Positions 28,305 through 39,000 are shown, numbered from the stretch's first letter. The stretch: 64,000 bases of DNA from Rickettsia endosymbiont of Cantharis rufa (GCF_964026445.1 NZ_OZ032150.1:620001-684000); one strand, 5' to 3'. The notes: generated from the sequence alone by a model not told the origin. Numbers and translations: made by a program.

Positions 28305-29136
28305 CCATAAAATCTCAATAGTTCTGCCGGTCTACAATAGAGAAAAGCTATTACCTCTTGCTATTGAAAGCTGCCTTAATCAAAGCTCCAAAGACTTCGA
28401 GCTTATTATTATTGATGATTGCTCAAAAGATAATAGCGTGCTTGTTGCTAAGAAATATGCAGAGCAAGATTCACGTATTAAAGTAATAGTAAACGAGACT
28501 AATAAAAAATTACCCAGTAGTCTCAATATCGCTTTTAAAGAGGCTAGGGGACAGTATTTTACTTGGACTTCAGATGATAATCTTTTTCATGAAAATGCTT
28601 TAGAGGAAATGAGTAGTATTTTGGATAATTCGCCTGATATAGGGCTTGTTTATACCGATTATACCTTGATCGATGACCATGGTAAGGTGGGGGCAAGGCT
28701 TTATCAAGAACCGCCTGAATTTTTGCCGATTAGGGATTGTGTCGGTGCATGTTTTTTATATAGAGCAGATTTAGCAAAGCAAGTAGGTGGATATAATGAA
28801 AATATGCAGTTAGTTGATGATTATGAATATTGGCTGCGTTTTGGGCTTATTACAAAATTTGCTCATATATCGGAATCTTTATATTTTTATAGAGTTCATG
28901 AACAAAGCTTAACAATAGAGCGTAAGGTAGAAGCAAAACAGGCAAAAAGAGCTTTGAAAGAACTATTTAAAGATAAATATATTATAGCTGATAAGATTAA
29001 GCCCATAAATGATTTATATAATTGGTTTATTGAAGATAGGAATTTAGGATCTTATTTTAGATTATTAAAAATAATTCTTTGTAATCCAATAATTACTCTT
29101 TTTTATATTATTAAAAACCTGAGAAGAGTAAGGTGA
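28291..29136 (+). CDS. Family 2 glycosyltransferase
   Basis: The 281-residue GT-A protein starts KISIVLPVYNREKLLPLAIE, has the nucleotide-sugar region FELIIIDDCSKDNSV and the metal-binding-like SDDN motif in YFTWTSDDNLFHENAL (about residue 92), and VDDYEYWLRFGL as the acceptor-site acidic motif. The C-terminus has a short hydrophobic stretch. It probably builds surface polysaccharide or LPS; no neighbouring glycan genes confirm this. ATG 28291 or 28297 could start it. Confidence 0.88.
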   Translation: MRMNNHKISIVLPVYNREKLLPLAIESCLNQSSKDFELIIIDDCSKDNSVLVAKKYAEQDSRIKVIVNETNKKLPSSLNIAFKEARGQYFTWTSDDNLFHENALEEMSSILDNSPDIGLVYTDYTLIDDHGKVGARLYQEPPEFLPIRDCVGACFLYRADLAKQVGGYNENMQLVDDYEYWLRFGLITKFAHISESLYFYRVHEQSLTIERKVEAKQAKRALKELFKDKYIIADKIKPINDLYNWFIEDRNLGSYFRLLKIILCNPIITLFYIIKNLRRVR

Positions 29137-29150
29137 TGTTTTAGAATAGT

Positions 29151-29244
29151 GTCATACCGTGGCTTGACCACGGTATCTAGTAAAAAACCTAAAGTAGCTA
29201 GTATTAATTATTTTGTGGATACCGTGGTCAAGCCACGGTACGAC
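29151..29244. repeat. Palindromic element (type Y)
   Basis: GTCATACCGTGGCTTGACCA at the left and ACCGTGGTCAAGCCACGGTA at the right. Thirteen codons of an over-long uvrD start would come from it. Confidence 0.85.
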
Positions 29245-29251
29245 AGGTGCA

Positions 29252-31213
29252 ATGCAAAACCAATATTTTCTAAATACATTAAATCCACAACAGCAAAAAG
29301 CAGTTCTTCACACTGAAGGACCGCTTTTATTGCTTGCAGGTGCAGGAACAGGTAAAACAAAGGTACTTACCTCAAGAATAGCTAATATTATTCACCAAAA
29401 TTTAGCCTCACCTCAAAATATTCTAGCCGTTACTTTTACTAATAAAGCTGCTAAAGAGATGGCTGAAAGGGTTCATAGCTTAATTAATTGCTACGGGCTT
29501 AATATCGGTACTTTTCATTCAATGGCAGCTAGAATATTACGGGAACATATAGAGCATTTAAATTTTGGCTTAAATAACAGATTTACTATTATTAATCATG
29601 ACGATCAATTAAAACTAATTAAAGATATAGTAAAACTGAAAGATATTGATACTAAAAAATATGCTCCTAAATTAGTACATATCATAATTTCTAGATGGAA
29701 AGATCAAGGATTACTACCAAGTAAATTATCAGCCTCAGACACTAGCCTTCCGGTGCAGCGAGTAGCAAAACTTGTTTACCATGAATATCAGCAGAATCTT
29801 CTTATCTCTAATGCGCTAGATTTTGGGGATCTGTTACTTTATAATAATGAGCTTTTCATTAAAAATCCTGACATATTAAGGCATTATCAAGAAAAATATC
29901 GATATATTTTGATAGATGAGTATCAAGATACAAACGTTGTACAGTATTTATGGGCAAGAATGCTCGCAAGCTTACATGAAAATATCTGTTGTGTTGGTGA
30001 TGATGATCAGTCTATTTACGGTTGGCGAGGAGCAGAAGTCGGTAATATATTACGATTTGAAAAAGATTTTTTAGGTGCAACAATTATTAAATTAGAGCAG
30101 AATTATAGATCAACTTTGCCGATACTCGCTGCCGCTTCCAATGTTATCAATAATAATAAAAACCGTCACGGTAAAACGTTATGGACGGATAGAGAAAGCG
30201 GTGAAAAGATAAAAATTATATCTTGTTGGAGTGATAAAGAAGAAGCAAGATATATAGCCAGTGAAATAGATAGGTTAGTCCGAGAAGACCAATATAATGC
30301 AGGTAATATCGCCATATTAGTGCGAGCCGGATTTCAAACTAGGAGTTTTGAAGAGGCATTTATAAATAGTGCTATGCCTTATAAAATTATAGGGGGCTTA
30401 AGATTTTATGAACGAATGGAAATAAGGGACATGCTTGCCTATATCCGTATTGCTTTGAATCCAAACGATAATTTAGCACTTGAGCGTATTATAAATGTAC
30501 CGAAAAGAGCAATAGGAGCAGCTAGTTTAAGCAAAATTAAAGCCTATGCTATTGAGCAGAGTATTTCTAATTTTGTAGCTATTAAGGAAATGCTAGAAAA
30601 AGGCGAAATCAAAGCAAAATCATATTATACTTTAAAGGATTTTGTGACTAAAATTGATAATTGGCATGAAAGATTTAACCTTGACGCTCCGATAAACGTG
30701 GTCAAAGTAATACTTGATGATTCCGGTTACCTTGAAATGCTTAAGGAAGAGAAAACCGAAGAGACACTTGGAAGAATCGAGAATATTAATGAGATGCTAA
30801 GAGCTATTGCTGAGTTTAACGATATCCATGACTTTATCGAACATTCTAGTTTGGTTATGGAAAACGAAGTGCTTGAAACCAATTACGGCGGTTCTATTAC
30901 TATAATGACCCTGCACGCTGCGAAAGGTCTTGAGTTTGATGTAGTATTCTTACCGGGTTGGGAAGAGGGGGTATTTCCGTCTCAAAGATCTCTAGACGAA
31001 GATGGTGAAAAGGGCTTAGAAGAAGAGCGCCGCATTGCTTATGTCGGCATTACGAGAGCCAAAAAAGACCTCTACATTACCCACGCAGAAAGCCGAAAAA
31101 TATTTTATGAAGTAGTCCGCTCTTACCCCTCAAGGTTCATAACCGAAATCCCTGATGAAATTACGATTAGGACCTCTTCTATGAAAAAATACAATTTTTT
31201 TTATAAGCTTTAA
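29252..31213 (+). CDS. uvrD: ATP-dependent DNA helicase UvrD/PcrA
   Basis: The 653-residue SF1A helicase has [20 protein letters not shown] (Q motif), Walker [10 protein letters not shown] (about residues 30-38), [16 protein letters not shown], the DExx box in [37 protein letters not shown], and late motifs [20 protein letters not shown] and [12 protein letters not shown]. It unwinds DNA 3'-5' in excision and mismatch repair. ATG 29252 is chosen because the 39 bases before it belong to a palindromic element. Confidence 0.96.
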   Translation: MQNQYFLNTLNPQQQKAVLHTEGPLLLLAGAGTGKTKVLTSRIANIIHQNLASPQNILAVTFTNKAAKEMAERVHSLINCYGLNIGTFHSMAARILREHIEHLNFGLNNRFTIINHDDQLKLIKDIVKLKDIDTKKYAPKLVHIIISRWKDQGLLPSKLSASDTSLPVQRVAKLVYHEYQQNLLISNALDFGDLLLYNNELFIKNPDILRHYQEKYRYILIDEYQDTNVVQYLWARMLASLHENICCVGDDDQSIYGWRGAEVGNILRFEKDFLGATIIKLEQNYRSTLPILAAASNVINNNKNRHGKTLWTDRESGEKIKIISCWSDKEEARYIASEIDRLVREDQYNAGNIAILVRAGFQTRSFEEAFINSAMPYKIIGGLRFYERMEIRDMLAYIRIALNPNDNLALERIINVPKRAIGAASLSKIKAYAIEQSISNFVAIKEMLEKGEIKAKSYYTLKDFVTKIDNWHERFNLDAPINVVKVILDDSGYLEMLKEEKTEETLGRIENINEMLRAIAEFNDIHDFIEHSSLVMENEVLETNYGGSITIMTLHAAKGLEFDVVFLPGWEEGVFPSQRSLDEDGEKGLEEERRIAYVGITRAKKDLYITHAESRKIFYEVVRSYPSRFITEIPDEITIRTSSMKKYNFFYKL

Positions 31214-31304
31214 TTAATTTTCATTCATAAATTTTAAATTGGTTCGCATTCATTAACTAATTATTATCTAATTTAATTAACAATAATTAATAGGGGAGAT
31301 GATT

Positions 31305-31532
31305 ATGTCAAAAGATGCTAATAAATCTGAAGGAAATCGCCAAGCTCCATTAAGTACAGAAGAATTATATAATAAATTTTCAAATAATATAAGTAGTATT
31401 GATAGTAAATCTAATACTCAAATTAAATTTTTTAAAGACACCTCTACTCCTCTTAATTATGTTGCCGCTACTAGACAAAATATCTTTGATGCGGCTATAG
31501 TTTTCCAGAAAGTTAATAATAGACGATATTAA
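31305..31532 (+). CDS. Hypothetical protein, 3' end lost to an IS3 fragment
   Basis: MSKDANKSEGNRQAPLSTEE starts a polar protein of unknown family. GGGGAG at 31293-31298 favours ATG 31305 over 31299, which directly abuts that site. The frame ends a few codons after the sequence changes to an IS3-type end (AACAGTAGGGATAAAAATG), so the original C-terminus is missing. It is probably non-functional. Confidence 0.55.
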   Translation: MSKDANKSEGNRQAPLSTEELYNKFSNNISSIDSKSNTQIKFFKDTSTPLNYVAATRQNIFDAAIVFQKVNNRRY

Positions 31533-31655
31533 CAGTAGGGATAAAAATGCTGGATATAGAGCCACAGATATATCCAGCTGAATTTAAAGAATCAGCGATT
31601 AGATTAGCTATTGAGTCTAAGCAACCTTTTGCTCAAACAGCTAGAGAACTAGGAA
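31533..31655 (+). mobile_element. IS3-family 5' fragment (OrfA start)
   Basis: It encodes IYPAEFKESAIRLAIESKQP and FAQTARELG, as at 19,486, then breaks at about 31,655 into unrelated sequence. It lies in the same orientation as the 3' fragment at 33,137-33,362. Confidence 0.8.
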
Positions 31656-31695
31656 TGGCAATCCTCCCATTATTAATCGCAGTAGAAGTAGAGAG

Positions 31696-31849
31696 TTAAG
31701 CTGCCAAAGCTAATTTTTGTATTGGCACTATGCCACCTATAGCCATATTAGGTCTCTCGTTATTATAATACCAAAGCCATTTAGTAGCAAGATCTTGAGC
31801 CTCTTGTATATTATAAAATAAATGCTGAAGTCTTCTCAATTAAGTGTGT
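31696..31849 (-). mobile_element. Second IS3-type transposase, C-terminal fragment
   Basis: The minus strand reads LATKWLWYYNNERPNMAIGG then IVPIQKLALAA and stop, the end of an IS3-type OrfB distinct from the one at 33,137. It is cut by IS1-D. Confidence 0.75.
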
Positions 31850-32680
31850 GGTCGCGCCCCCGTATTGCAGCTTAGCATGAATAGTCTATAATCCTCAAGC
31901 AGTAATAAGAGAGAATTATAGTTAAGGAGTTATGACAAGAATAGATGTTAAGTGTAGATCAAGAATAGATGTTAAGTGTAGATATTATAACGACACAGAA
32001 AAAGTAGTAAAGGCGGGATATTCAATTTCAAAACAACAGAGATATCAATGCAAGCAGTGTAATCGATATTTTTAACTGTAATATATTAATAATGCCTCTA
32101 AGCCTGGAGTCAAGGCTCAGATAGTAGATATGTCAATCAATGGCTCTGGAGTTAGGGATACAGTAAGAGTATTAAAAGTGGGTATCAATACGGTTATCCG
32201 TGTTTTAAAAAAATCTAGCGTTAAAAAAGATAAATCATTCTATCAATACGATAGAAGTAATTATTGCTCCTGAAATAGATGAACAATGGCCTTATGTACA
32301 GAATAAATCCAAACAAAGATGGCTTTGATATTCTTTGGATAAGATTTTGTTAAAAGTAGTTGCTTATACTTTTGGTACAAGATGTGATAGCACATCAGAA
32401 TCATTACTGAAAAAAACCGGAGGATTTTAAGGTTACTTTTTACTTTACAGATGGATGGGGAAGTTATGCTAGGTTATTAGATCCCAAAAAACACATTGTT
32501 AGTAAAAAATATACTCAACGGATAGAACGGGGTAACTTAAATCTTAGAACAAGATGCAAAAGACTGACACGTAAAACAATTTGTTTTTCCAAGTCATTGG
32601 ATATTCATGATAAAGTCATCGGAACTCTTATTGAACGTATAGCCTTTTAATATCCACATCTGTAAAATGGAGGTGCGACC
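31850..32680 (+). mobile_element. IS1-family element, copy D
   Basis: An 831-bp copy with clean ends GGTCGCGCC and GGTGCGACC. Lesions: Cys to Tyr, Gln to stop, shared TAA, Trp to stop (TTTGATATTC), A7 frame change. The flanks are fragments of two different IS3-type elements and show no 8-bp duplication. Confidence 0.9.
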
Positions 32681-32682
32681 GA

Positions 32683-33081
32683 GGTTTGGAACTGTCGAAT
32701 AGTATGGATGGACTATTAGTTACTGATGTATTGAAGGAGGCATTAAGTAAGTATCAAGCTCCGCAGATTTTTAATAGTGATCAGGGTAGTCAATATACTA
32801 GCAATGATCATATAAGTATTCTTAAAAGTCATGATATACAGATATCAATGAATGGTAAGGGCAGAAGTATTGATAATATTGTTATTGAGCGTTTCTTTAG
32901 GACACTGAAATATAATTGTATATTTATTAATGATTATCAAAATATAGGAGAACTTAAAGAGGGTATCAATGATTATATCAGTAAATATAATTATCAGAGA
33001 TTTCATTCGAGTATTGGGTATAAAAAACCCATGAATGTATATCTCGATAGTATACAACATCATACACAAATAGCAGCTTAA
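32683..33081 (+). pseudogene. IS3-family OrfB, C-terminal half
   Basis: LSNSMDGLLVTDVLKEALSK leads to the second DDE Asp in IFNSDQGSQYTS and the Glu in GRSIDNIVIERFFRTLKY, then FHSSIGYKKPMNVYLDSIQH. The front half, with the first Asp, is absent because IS1-D sits at its start. It is inactive. Confidence 0.85.
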
Positions 33082-33136
33082 TTTTGAACAAAATTACCAA
33101 GTACATTGTTCATATATTTTGTCTTGATTTTTCAGT

Positions 33137-33362
33137 CCACTATATGCTGTTGCTGAAAGTTTCTTTCATACTATAAAAACAGAATTAATGTATCAATATA
33201 AATTTAAAACTAAGGAGGAAGCAAAATATGCCATATTTGAATATATAGAGGTATTTTATAACCGTATCAGAATGTATTCTGCTAACGATTACTTATCACC
33301 AGTAAGATATGAAGAAATACAAAATTGCGCTTAAACAACTGTCCGGAAAAGTGTTGACAGAT
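33137..33362 (+). pseudogene. IS3-family OrfB C-terminus and right terminus
   Basis: The frame to 33334 reads AVAESFFHTIKTELMYQYKF and then KTKEEAKYAIFEYIEVFYNR, the end of OrfB including the Glu of the DDE triad region. The element terminus GTGTTGACAGATCA follows. Its 5' partner is probably the fragment at 31,533. Confidence 0.8.
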
Positions 33363-33370
33363 CACTTGCT

Positions 33371-34202
33371 GGTCGCACCTCCATTTTACAGATGTGGATA
33401 TTAAAAGGCTATACGTTCAATAAGAGTTCCGATGACTTTATCATGAATATCCAATGACTTGGAAAAACAAATTGTTTTACGTGTCAGTCTTTTGCATCTT
33501 GTTCTAAGATTTAAGTTACCCCGTTCTATCCGTTGAGTATATTTTTTACTAACAATGTGTTTTTTGGGATCTAATAACCTAGCATAACTTCCCCATCCAT
33601 CTGTAAAGTAAAAAGTAACCTTAAAATCCTCCGGTTTTTTTCAGTAATGATTCTGATGTGCTATCACATCTTGTACCAAAAGTATAAGCAACTACTTTTA
33701 ACAAAATCTTATCCAAAGAATATCAAAGCCATCTTTGTTTGGATTTATTCTGTACATAAGGCCATTGTTCATCTATTTCAGGAGCAATAATTACTTCTAT
33801 CGTATTGATAGAATGATTTATCTTTTTTAACGCTAGATTTTTTTTAAAACACGGATAACCGTATTGATACCCACTTTTAATACTCTTACTGTATCCCTAA
33901 CTCCAGAGCCATTGATTGACATATCTACTATCTGAGTCTTGACTCCAGGCTTAGAGGCATTATTAATATATTACAGTTAAAAATATCGATTACACTGCTT
34001 GCATTGATATCTCTGTTGTTTTGAAATTGAATATCCCGCCTTTACTACTTTTTCTGTGTCGTTATAATATCTACACTTAACATCTATTCTTGATCTACAC
34101 TTAACATATATTCTTGCCATAACTCCTTAACTATAATTCTCTCTTATTACTGTTTGAGGATTATAGGCTATTCATGCTAAGCTGCAATACGGGGGCGCGA
34201 CG
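33371..34202 (-). mobile_element. IS1-family element, copy E, with target duplication
   Basis: An 832-bp copy flanked by CACTTGCT at 33,363-33,370 and again at 34,203-34,210. It is the only copy in the window with an ordinary 8-bp direct duplication, so this insertion has not been rearranged. Lesions: Cys to Tyr, Gln to stop, shared TAA, Trp to stop; one extra base in an A-run. Confidence 0.92.
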
Positions 34203-35063
34203 CACTTGCTAAATCATGAGCTAGATTTAGTACCCCTTGACCACTATTTCCGGTAGTATTATTTATATTACCCGTTAACGTTGTTGCATTACCGTCAAAA
34301 AGAGTAAGGATAGAGTTATTATTAGTCAGATTTATATTTGCAGCATTAATTATGCTATTACCTGCTCCTGGCATATAAATCCGCACCTCTCCATTGCCTA
34401 CATTTATTCCGGAAAGAGAATTAGTTAAACCTATATTATTTGATATCGTTCCCGTACCTACAAATGTTATTATGCCATTATTTTCGGCTTCTACACCTCT
34501 CCATTATTAGTTAAACCTATATTATTTGATATAGTTCCCGTACCTACAAATGTTATTATGCCATTATTTTCGGCTACCGTATTATCTATCTTAGTTGTAA
34601 TATTCAAGCCGTTATTAATTTGTAACGTAGAATTTTTACCGGCAAAATCTATACCACTAAATGTTTGATTTCCAACTCCGGTAATAGTAGCCGTAGTACC
34701 GTTACTAATAAATTTAAGAGGGCCAAAATCAGGGGTAAGACCTATTGTAGCACTAAGAGGACCTATAGATACATTTTGACTTACTTCTACACCGCCAAAA
34801 TTAAGAAGACCAACTAATGTAGTAATGTCACCAATCTGAACATTTGCTTTATTTGCCGACATCTTAATTCCGGGAAGGCCGGTGACTATTTGAATAGTAT
34901 CGTTATTATTAAAGAGAGTCGCAAGACCTGCGTTAGTATTAAGATTTACATCTACAAGACCTGTAGTTAAAACCGTTGCTCCTGCTGCATTAGAACTAGT
35001 AAATAATGTTCCGCATAGTGATGCCGTTGCTAAAAACTTTCTTAATATCTTTGATTTTTTTAT
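34203..35063 (-). pseudogene. Autotransporter (sca/OmpA-like) gene, 5' fragment
   Basis: The minus strand encodes KKSKILRKFLATASLCGTLF then TSSNAAGA, a typical signal peptide of rickettsial surface autotransporters, although the start codon itself is not intact (TTA ATA where ATG is expected). The passenger part is Asn/Gly/Thr-rich, with a motif GIITFVGTGTISNNIGLTN occurring twice in tandem. A one-base shift near 34,490 breaks the frame. The gene ends at an IS3 terminus and IS1-E, so the passenger bulk and beta-barrel are missing. Which sca gene this was cannot be told. Confidence 0.8.
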
Positions 35064-35222
35064 TAATAATAAGTAATTTATAGCAACTTTTTTACAACAA
35101 TAGATTTTTGGAATTACTTATAAGAAAGTAATAAATTTTATGGATTAGTCGAAAGATTGCGGTGCTATTGTATGGCTCGGTTTTTCCGTAATTGCGAGAA
35201 GGCATTGCCCGCGTGGATATTG

Positions 35223-35358
35223 ATGTCATTCCTGCGAAAGCAGAAATCCAAGTTTCTTTGGCGGTATCTTAGGACTTAGTATGCGATACGAGGTCCCGTG
35301 GCTTGATCACAGGATAACATTAAAGGTTACTGGATTCCTGCTTTCGCAGGAATTACAT
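35223..35358. repeat. Nested palindromic elements (type Y inside type A)
   Basis: Outer arms ATGTCATTCCTGCGAAAGCA and TGCTTTCGCAGGAATTACAT. A type-Y half (GTCCCGTGGCTTGATCACAG) sits in the middle. The spacer from 35,064 to here is otherwise A/T-rich and without a gene. Confidence 0.7.
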
Positions 35359-35396
35359 CAAGGGCTTTTTAAAAATATAAGTCGTATGACCGATCT

Positions 35397-37736
35397 CTAT
35401 TTGTTTAACGGTATTTCTACTAAAGCGTGCTTTAGTACTTGATCAACATTTGACACGGATATAATTTCTAAACTTTCTTTTATATTCGGCGGTATATCTT
35501 TTAAATCTTTGACGTTCTCTTCTGGAATTAGTACTTTTTTAATCCCTCCCCTACTTGCAGCAAGTAGCTTCTCTTTAAGACCGCCGATAGGTAAGACATT
35601 TCCTCGCAAAGTAATTTCACCTGTCATTGCTACGGTGCGATGTACGGGTATTTTAGTCATTAATGAAACAATAGTTGTAAACAAAGCACAACCAGCAGAA
35701 GGACCGTCTTTTGGAATAGCACCGGCTGGTACGTGAATATGAATATCAAAATCTTTATAATTATCGTATTTTAGTCCAAAATTTGTTGCTCTACTTCTAA
35801 AGCAGCTATAGGCAGCCATTGCCGATTCTTTCATAACATCACCTAGCTTTCCGGTGGTCTTTATTTCACCTCTACCTGGGAATGCTAAAGCTTCAATAGT
35901 TAAAAGCTCACCTCCTACTTCAGTATATGCAAGCCCTGTAGTACTTCCTATCTGATCTTCTTTCTCGGCAAGCCCGAAATTATATTTTCTAGGACCTAAA
36001 AATTCTTCAAGATTATTACTATCTATGGCAACATGCTTGAGCGTCTTATCAGCTAAAATTTGCTTTAATGCTTTTCTAGTTAACGCTCCTATTTCACGTT
36101 CTAAAGATCTTACTCCTGATTCTTTAGTATAATATCTAATTAAATCTAAAATTGCCGCTTCGGATATAGTAATCTCATCTTTCTTAATTTTATGTACTTT
36201 AAGTTGTTTTGGAACCAGATAATTTTTGGCAATTTGGAGCTTTTCTTCCTCTACATAACCGGAAATATATATTTTTTCCATTCTATCGCTTAAAGCTCTC
36301 GGTAAATCATTAGAGTTAGCAGTAGCAATAAATATTACATTTGATAGATCATATTCTACTTCTAGATAGTGATCTACGAAATGACTATTCTGCTCAGGGT
36401 CTAATACCTCAAGCAAAGCAGATGCCGGATCACCTCTAAAATCAGAACTCATTTTATCAATCTCATCAAGAAGCATCACAGGATTACTAGTTTTAACTTT
36501 CTTAAGTTGAGTAAGAATTTTACCGGGCATTGATCCAAGATAAGTTTTTCGGTGTCCTCTGATTTCTGCTTCATCACGAACGCCACCAAGAGCAAATTTA
36601 GTGTATTTTCTTCCCATACCTCCGGCAATAGATTTTATGAGCGAAGTTTTACCGACACCAGGAGGACCGATCAAACATAATATAGGTCCTCTAATTTTAT
36701 TCGAACGCTGTAATACCGCTAAATATTCTATAATTCGTTCTTTAACTTTTTCGAGTCCGAAATGGTCACGATTTAAAATTTTCTCTGCCTGATTAATATC
36801 AATTTTAGTATGATCATATTTACCCCAAGGCAAGCTAAGCAAAGTCTCTAGATAATTACGTGTTACCCCCGACTCTGCCGACATTTGATTCATGCTACGG
36901 AGTTTTTTAAGCTCAGATTCTGCTTTCTCTTTAGCTTCTTTTGATAATTTTAAACTTTTAATTTTTTTCTCAATATCGGCAAGTTCTGATTTGTCTTCAT
37001 CAAGCTCTTTTTGAATGGCTTTCATTTGTTCGTGCAGATAATAATCACGCTGCGTTTTTTCAATTTGCTTCCTTACTCTTTGTTGCAGAGCTTGCTCGGT
37101 TTCTGAATTTACTATATTGGAGGTAAGCGTGCTAATAACTGTAGTGATACGTTTAAAGGGGCTGGTTTCTTCTAATAAATGCTGCTTTGCCTCAAGTGAA
37201 GTTATCAAATGTGAAGCTAATATGTTAATAATATTTATGAAATTAGTGCTATTACTTATTTCTTTATTGATAGTTTCAATAATTTCTGCATTAACTTTCT
37301 TATCATTAACGGCATATTTAGCGAATAGCTGTACTGCATTATCAACGAGTGAACGCATGTTATTAACGTCAAATATTTCTTCATCCGAAATAATTTCGTA
37401 ATTCGCTTCAAAAGCATCATTGCCTTTAATATTGCTTAGCTTTACTCGTGCTATTGCCTCTATTAAGATTTTAGCCGTACTATTAGGCAGCTTCACTATT
37501 TGGATAATCTTGGCGAGTATAGCTGTGTTATAAAGTTCATGTTTACTAGGGTTTTCTTGATCAAACTTTTTCTGTAAAGTTACTAAAATATATTTACTAT
37601 TATCTTCCTCGGAAATGGTAGTATGAGAGAGTGCTTGCAGCGATTTTTGCCTGCCCACAAAAATAGGAGCAATTACTCCTGGGAACACTACCATATCTCG
37701 TAATGCCATAAGCGGTAGGGATTTTTTATTCATCAA
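35397..37736 (-). CDS. lon: ATP-dependent protease La
   Basis: The 779-residue protein has the Lon N-domain (residues 1-~200, LPLMALRDMVVFPGVIAPIF), then the AAA+ module with Walker A LIGPPGVGKTSLIKSIAGG (about residue 355) and Walker B VMLLDEIDKM. The protease domain has the Ser-Lys dyad in PKDGPSAGCALFTTIVSL (Ser about residue 675). It degrades misfolded and regulatory proteins. A promoter with a CTTGAAA -35 region lies upstream. It is divergent from the dehydratase gene and full length. ATG 37736 or 37733. Confidence 0.97.
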   Translation of the reverse strand: MMNKKSLPLMALRDMVVFPGVIAPIFVGRQKSLQALSHTTISEEDNSKYILVTLQKKFDQENPSKHELYNTAILAKIIQIVKLPNSTAKILIEAIARVKLSNIKGNDAFEANYEIISDEEIFDVNNMRSLVDNAVQLFAKYAVNDKKVNAEIIETINKEISNSTNFINIINILASHLITSLEAKQHLLEETSPFKRITTVISTLTSNIVNSETEQALQQRVRKQIEKTQRDYYLHEQMKAIQKELDEDKSELADIEKKIKSLKLSKEAKEKAESELKKLRSMNQMSAESGVTRNYLETLLSLPWGKYDHTKIDINQAEKILNRDHFGLEKVKERIIEYLAVLQRSNKIRGPILCLIGPPGVGKTSLIKSIAGGMGRKYTKFALGGVRDEAEIRGHRKTYLGSMPGKILTQLKKVKTSNPVMLLDEIDKMSSDFRGDPASALLEVLDPEQNSHFVDHYLEVEYDLSNVIFIATANSNDLPRALSDRMEKIYISGYVEEEKLQIAKNYLVPKQLKVHKIKKDEITISEAAILDLIRYYTKESGVRSLEREIGALTRKALKQILADKTLKHVAIDSNNLEEFLGPRKYNFGLAEKEDQIGSTTGLAYTEVGGELLTIEALAFPGRGEIKTTGKLGDVMKESAMAAYSCFRSRATNFGLKYDNYKDFDIHIHVPAGAIPKDGPSAGCALFTTIVSLMTKIPVHRTVAMTGEITLRGNVLPIGGLKEKLLAASRGGIKKVLIPEENVKDLKDIPPNIKESLEIISVSNVDQVLKHALVEIPLNK

Positions 37737-37767
37737 TTAAAACCTTTTAAAATTTCCAATTATTAAC

Positions 37768-37796
37768 TATATAATATAGTATAAACACGATTTCAA
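37768..37796 (-). promoter_or_regulatory. lon promoter
   Basis: On the minus strand, TTGAAA (37791-37796, in the context CTTGAAA) is followed by 17 bases and TATATA (37768-37773), 32 bases upstream of the lon start. CTTGAAA also resembles the -35 of heat-shock sigma-32 promoters, but no CCCCAT-type -10 is seen. Confidence 0.5.
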
Positions 37797-37818
37797 GCCA
37801 TCTTTATTAATTATATTT

Positions 37819-38820
37819 ATGAATTTATTCCTACAATCCTCTCAAAATGTAGCAGCCGCACATAATAGAATAAAACAATATCTACATTTAACTCCGATCG
37901 TTCACTCTGAAAGCTTAAATGAGATGCTCGGTCACGAGATTTTTTTTAAAGTTGAATCATTGCAAAAAACCGGTGCATTTAAAGTTAGGGGGGTATTAAA
38001 TCATTTATTAGAACTAAAGGAACAAGGAAAATTACCTGATAAAATAGTCGGTTATAGTACAGGTAACCATGGAATCGGTCTTGCTTATGCGAGTAAATTA
38101 TTCGGTATTAAAACAAGAATTTATTTACCGTTAAATACTTCAAAAGTAAAGCAACAAGCAACTCTTCATTATGGTGGTGAAGTTATATACACAGCGACTA
38201 GGCAAGAAGCAGAAGAAAGAGCAAAAAAAGATATAGAGCAAGGGTTTTACTATATGCACCCTTCTGATAGCGATTCTACAATAGCAGGTGCCGGCACGTT
38301 ATGCTATGAAGCATTACAGCAACTAGGCTTTAGTCCTGATGCTATTTTTGCATCTTGTGGTGGCGGCGGTTTAATTTCCGGCTCGTATCTTGCCAAGGAA
38401 TTAATATCCTCCACAAGTTTATTAATAGGTTCAGAACCTCTTACGGCTAATGACGCCTATTTGTCAGTTAAAAATGGTGCAATATATGGATTTGATGACG
38501 CACCTAATACTATTGCAGACGGTCTTAAAACCTTGAGTGTATCGGCTCGTACATTTGAATATTTAAAAAAACTTGATGGTTTTCATTTAGCGGATGAATA
38601 TCAAATATATTACTGGACGGCATGGCTTACTCATTTACTTAAAGTAATATGCGAGCCGTCAAGTAGCATAAATATGGTTGCAGTGGTAAATTGGTTAAAA
38701 ACACAATCCAAATCTCAAAAATTACTAGTACTAATCTCAGGCGGTAATATTGATCCTATTCTTTATAATGAACTATGGAAAGAGGAGTATTTAACCGTCC
38801 CACCAAGCATTACTAACTAA
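37819..38820 (+). CDS. PLP-dependent threonine/serine dehydratase-like enzyme
   Basis: The 333-residue fold-type II PLP enzyme has its Schiff-base Lys in LQKTGAFKVRGVLNHLLEL (about residue 55), the substrate loop STGNHGIGLAYASKLFG, and the phosphate-binding FASCGGGGLISG (about residue 187). The family deaminates threonine or serine, or racemises serine. It lacks the regulatory C-terminal domain of biosynthetic IlvA, which suggests a catabolic or racemase-type role. It is divergent from lon. Confidence 0.85.
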   Translation: MNLFLQSSQNVAAAHNRIKQYLHLTPIVHSESLNEMLGHEIFFKVESLQKTGAFKVRGVLNHLLELKEQGKLPDKIVGYSTGNHGIGLAYASKLFGIKTRIYLPLNTSKVKQQATLHYGGEVIYTATRQEAEERAKKDIEQGFYYMHPSDSDSTIAGAGTLCYEALQQLGFSPDAIFASCGGGGLISGSYLAKELISSTSLLIGSEPLTANDAYLSVKNGAIYGFDDAPNTIADGLKTLSVSARTFEYLKKLDGFHLADEYQIYYWTAWLTHLLKVICEPSSSINMVAVVNWLKTQSKSQKLLVLISGGNIDPILYNELWKEEYLTVPPSITN

Positions 38821-38877
38821 AGATAGATATCGTCATTGCGAGAAGAAACTGGCGTTATTGCATGGCTCGAGAAACCC

Positions 38878-39000
38878 GCTCGATGTCATTCTCGCGTAGG
38901 CGGGAATCCAGAAAATAACTTCAATATTGCTACAGAAGTTATATGTTTTACTGGATGTAGAAATCAAGATCTAATCCTACAGACGCTATAAAAATTATAT
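38878..39000. repeat. Direct repeat copy 1 (type-A palindromic half plus IS end)
   Basis: CTCGATGTCATTCTCGCGTA and the following ~120 bases are nearly identical to 40,066-40,188. The palindromic element's right arm is missing because a TGTAGAAATC-ended element replaces it at 38,956. CGTCATTGCGAG and GCGTTATTGCATGGCTCGAG precede it. Confidence 0.8.

Noticed and set aside
29213..29251. Longer uvrD start ([13 protein letters not shown])
   Set aside because: These 13 codons belong to the palindromic element; the conserved protein begins at 29,252. The same reasoning shortens the S9 peptidase, recR, the YqaA-like gene and prfA.
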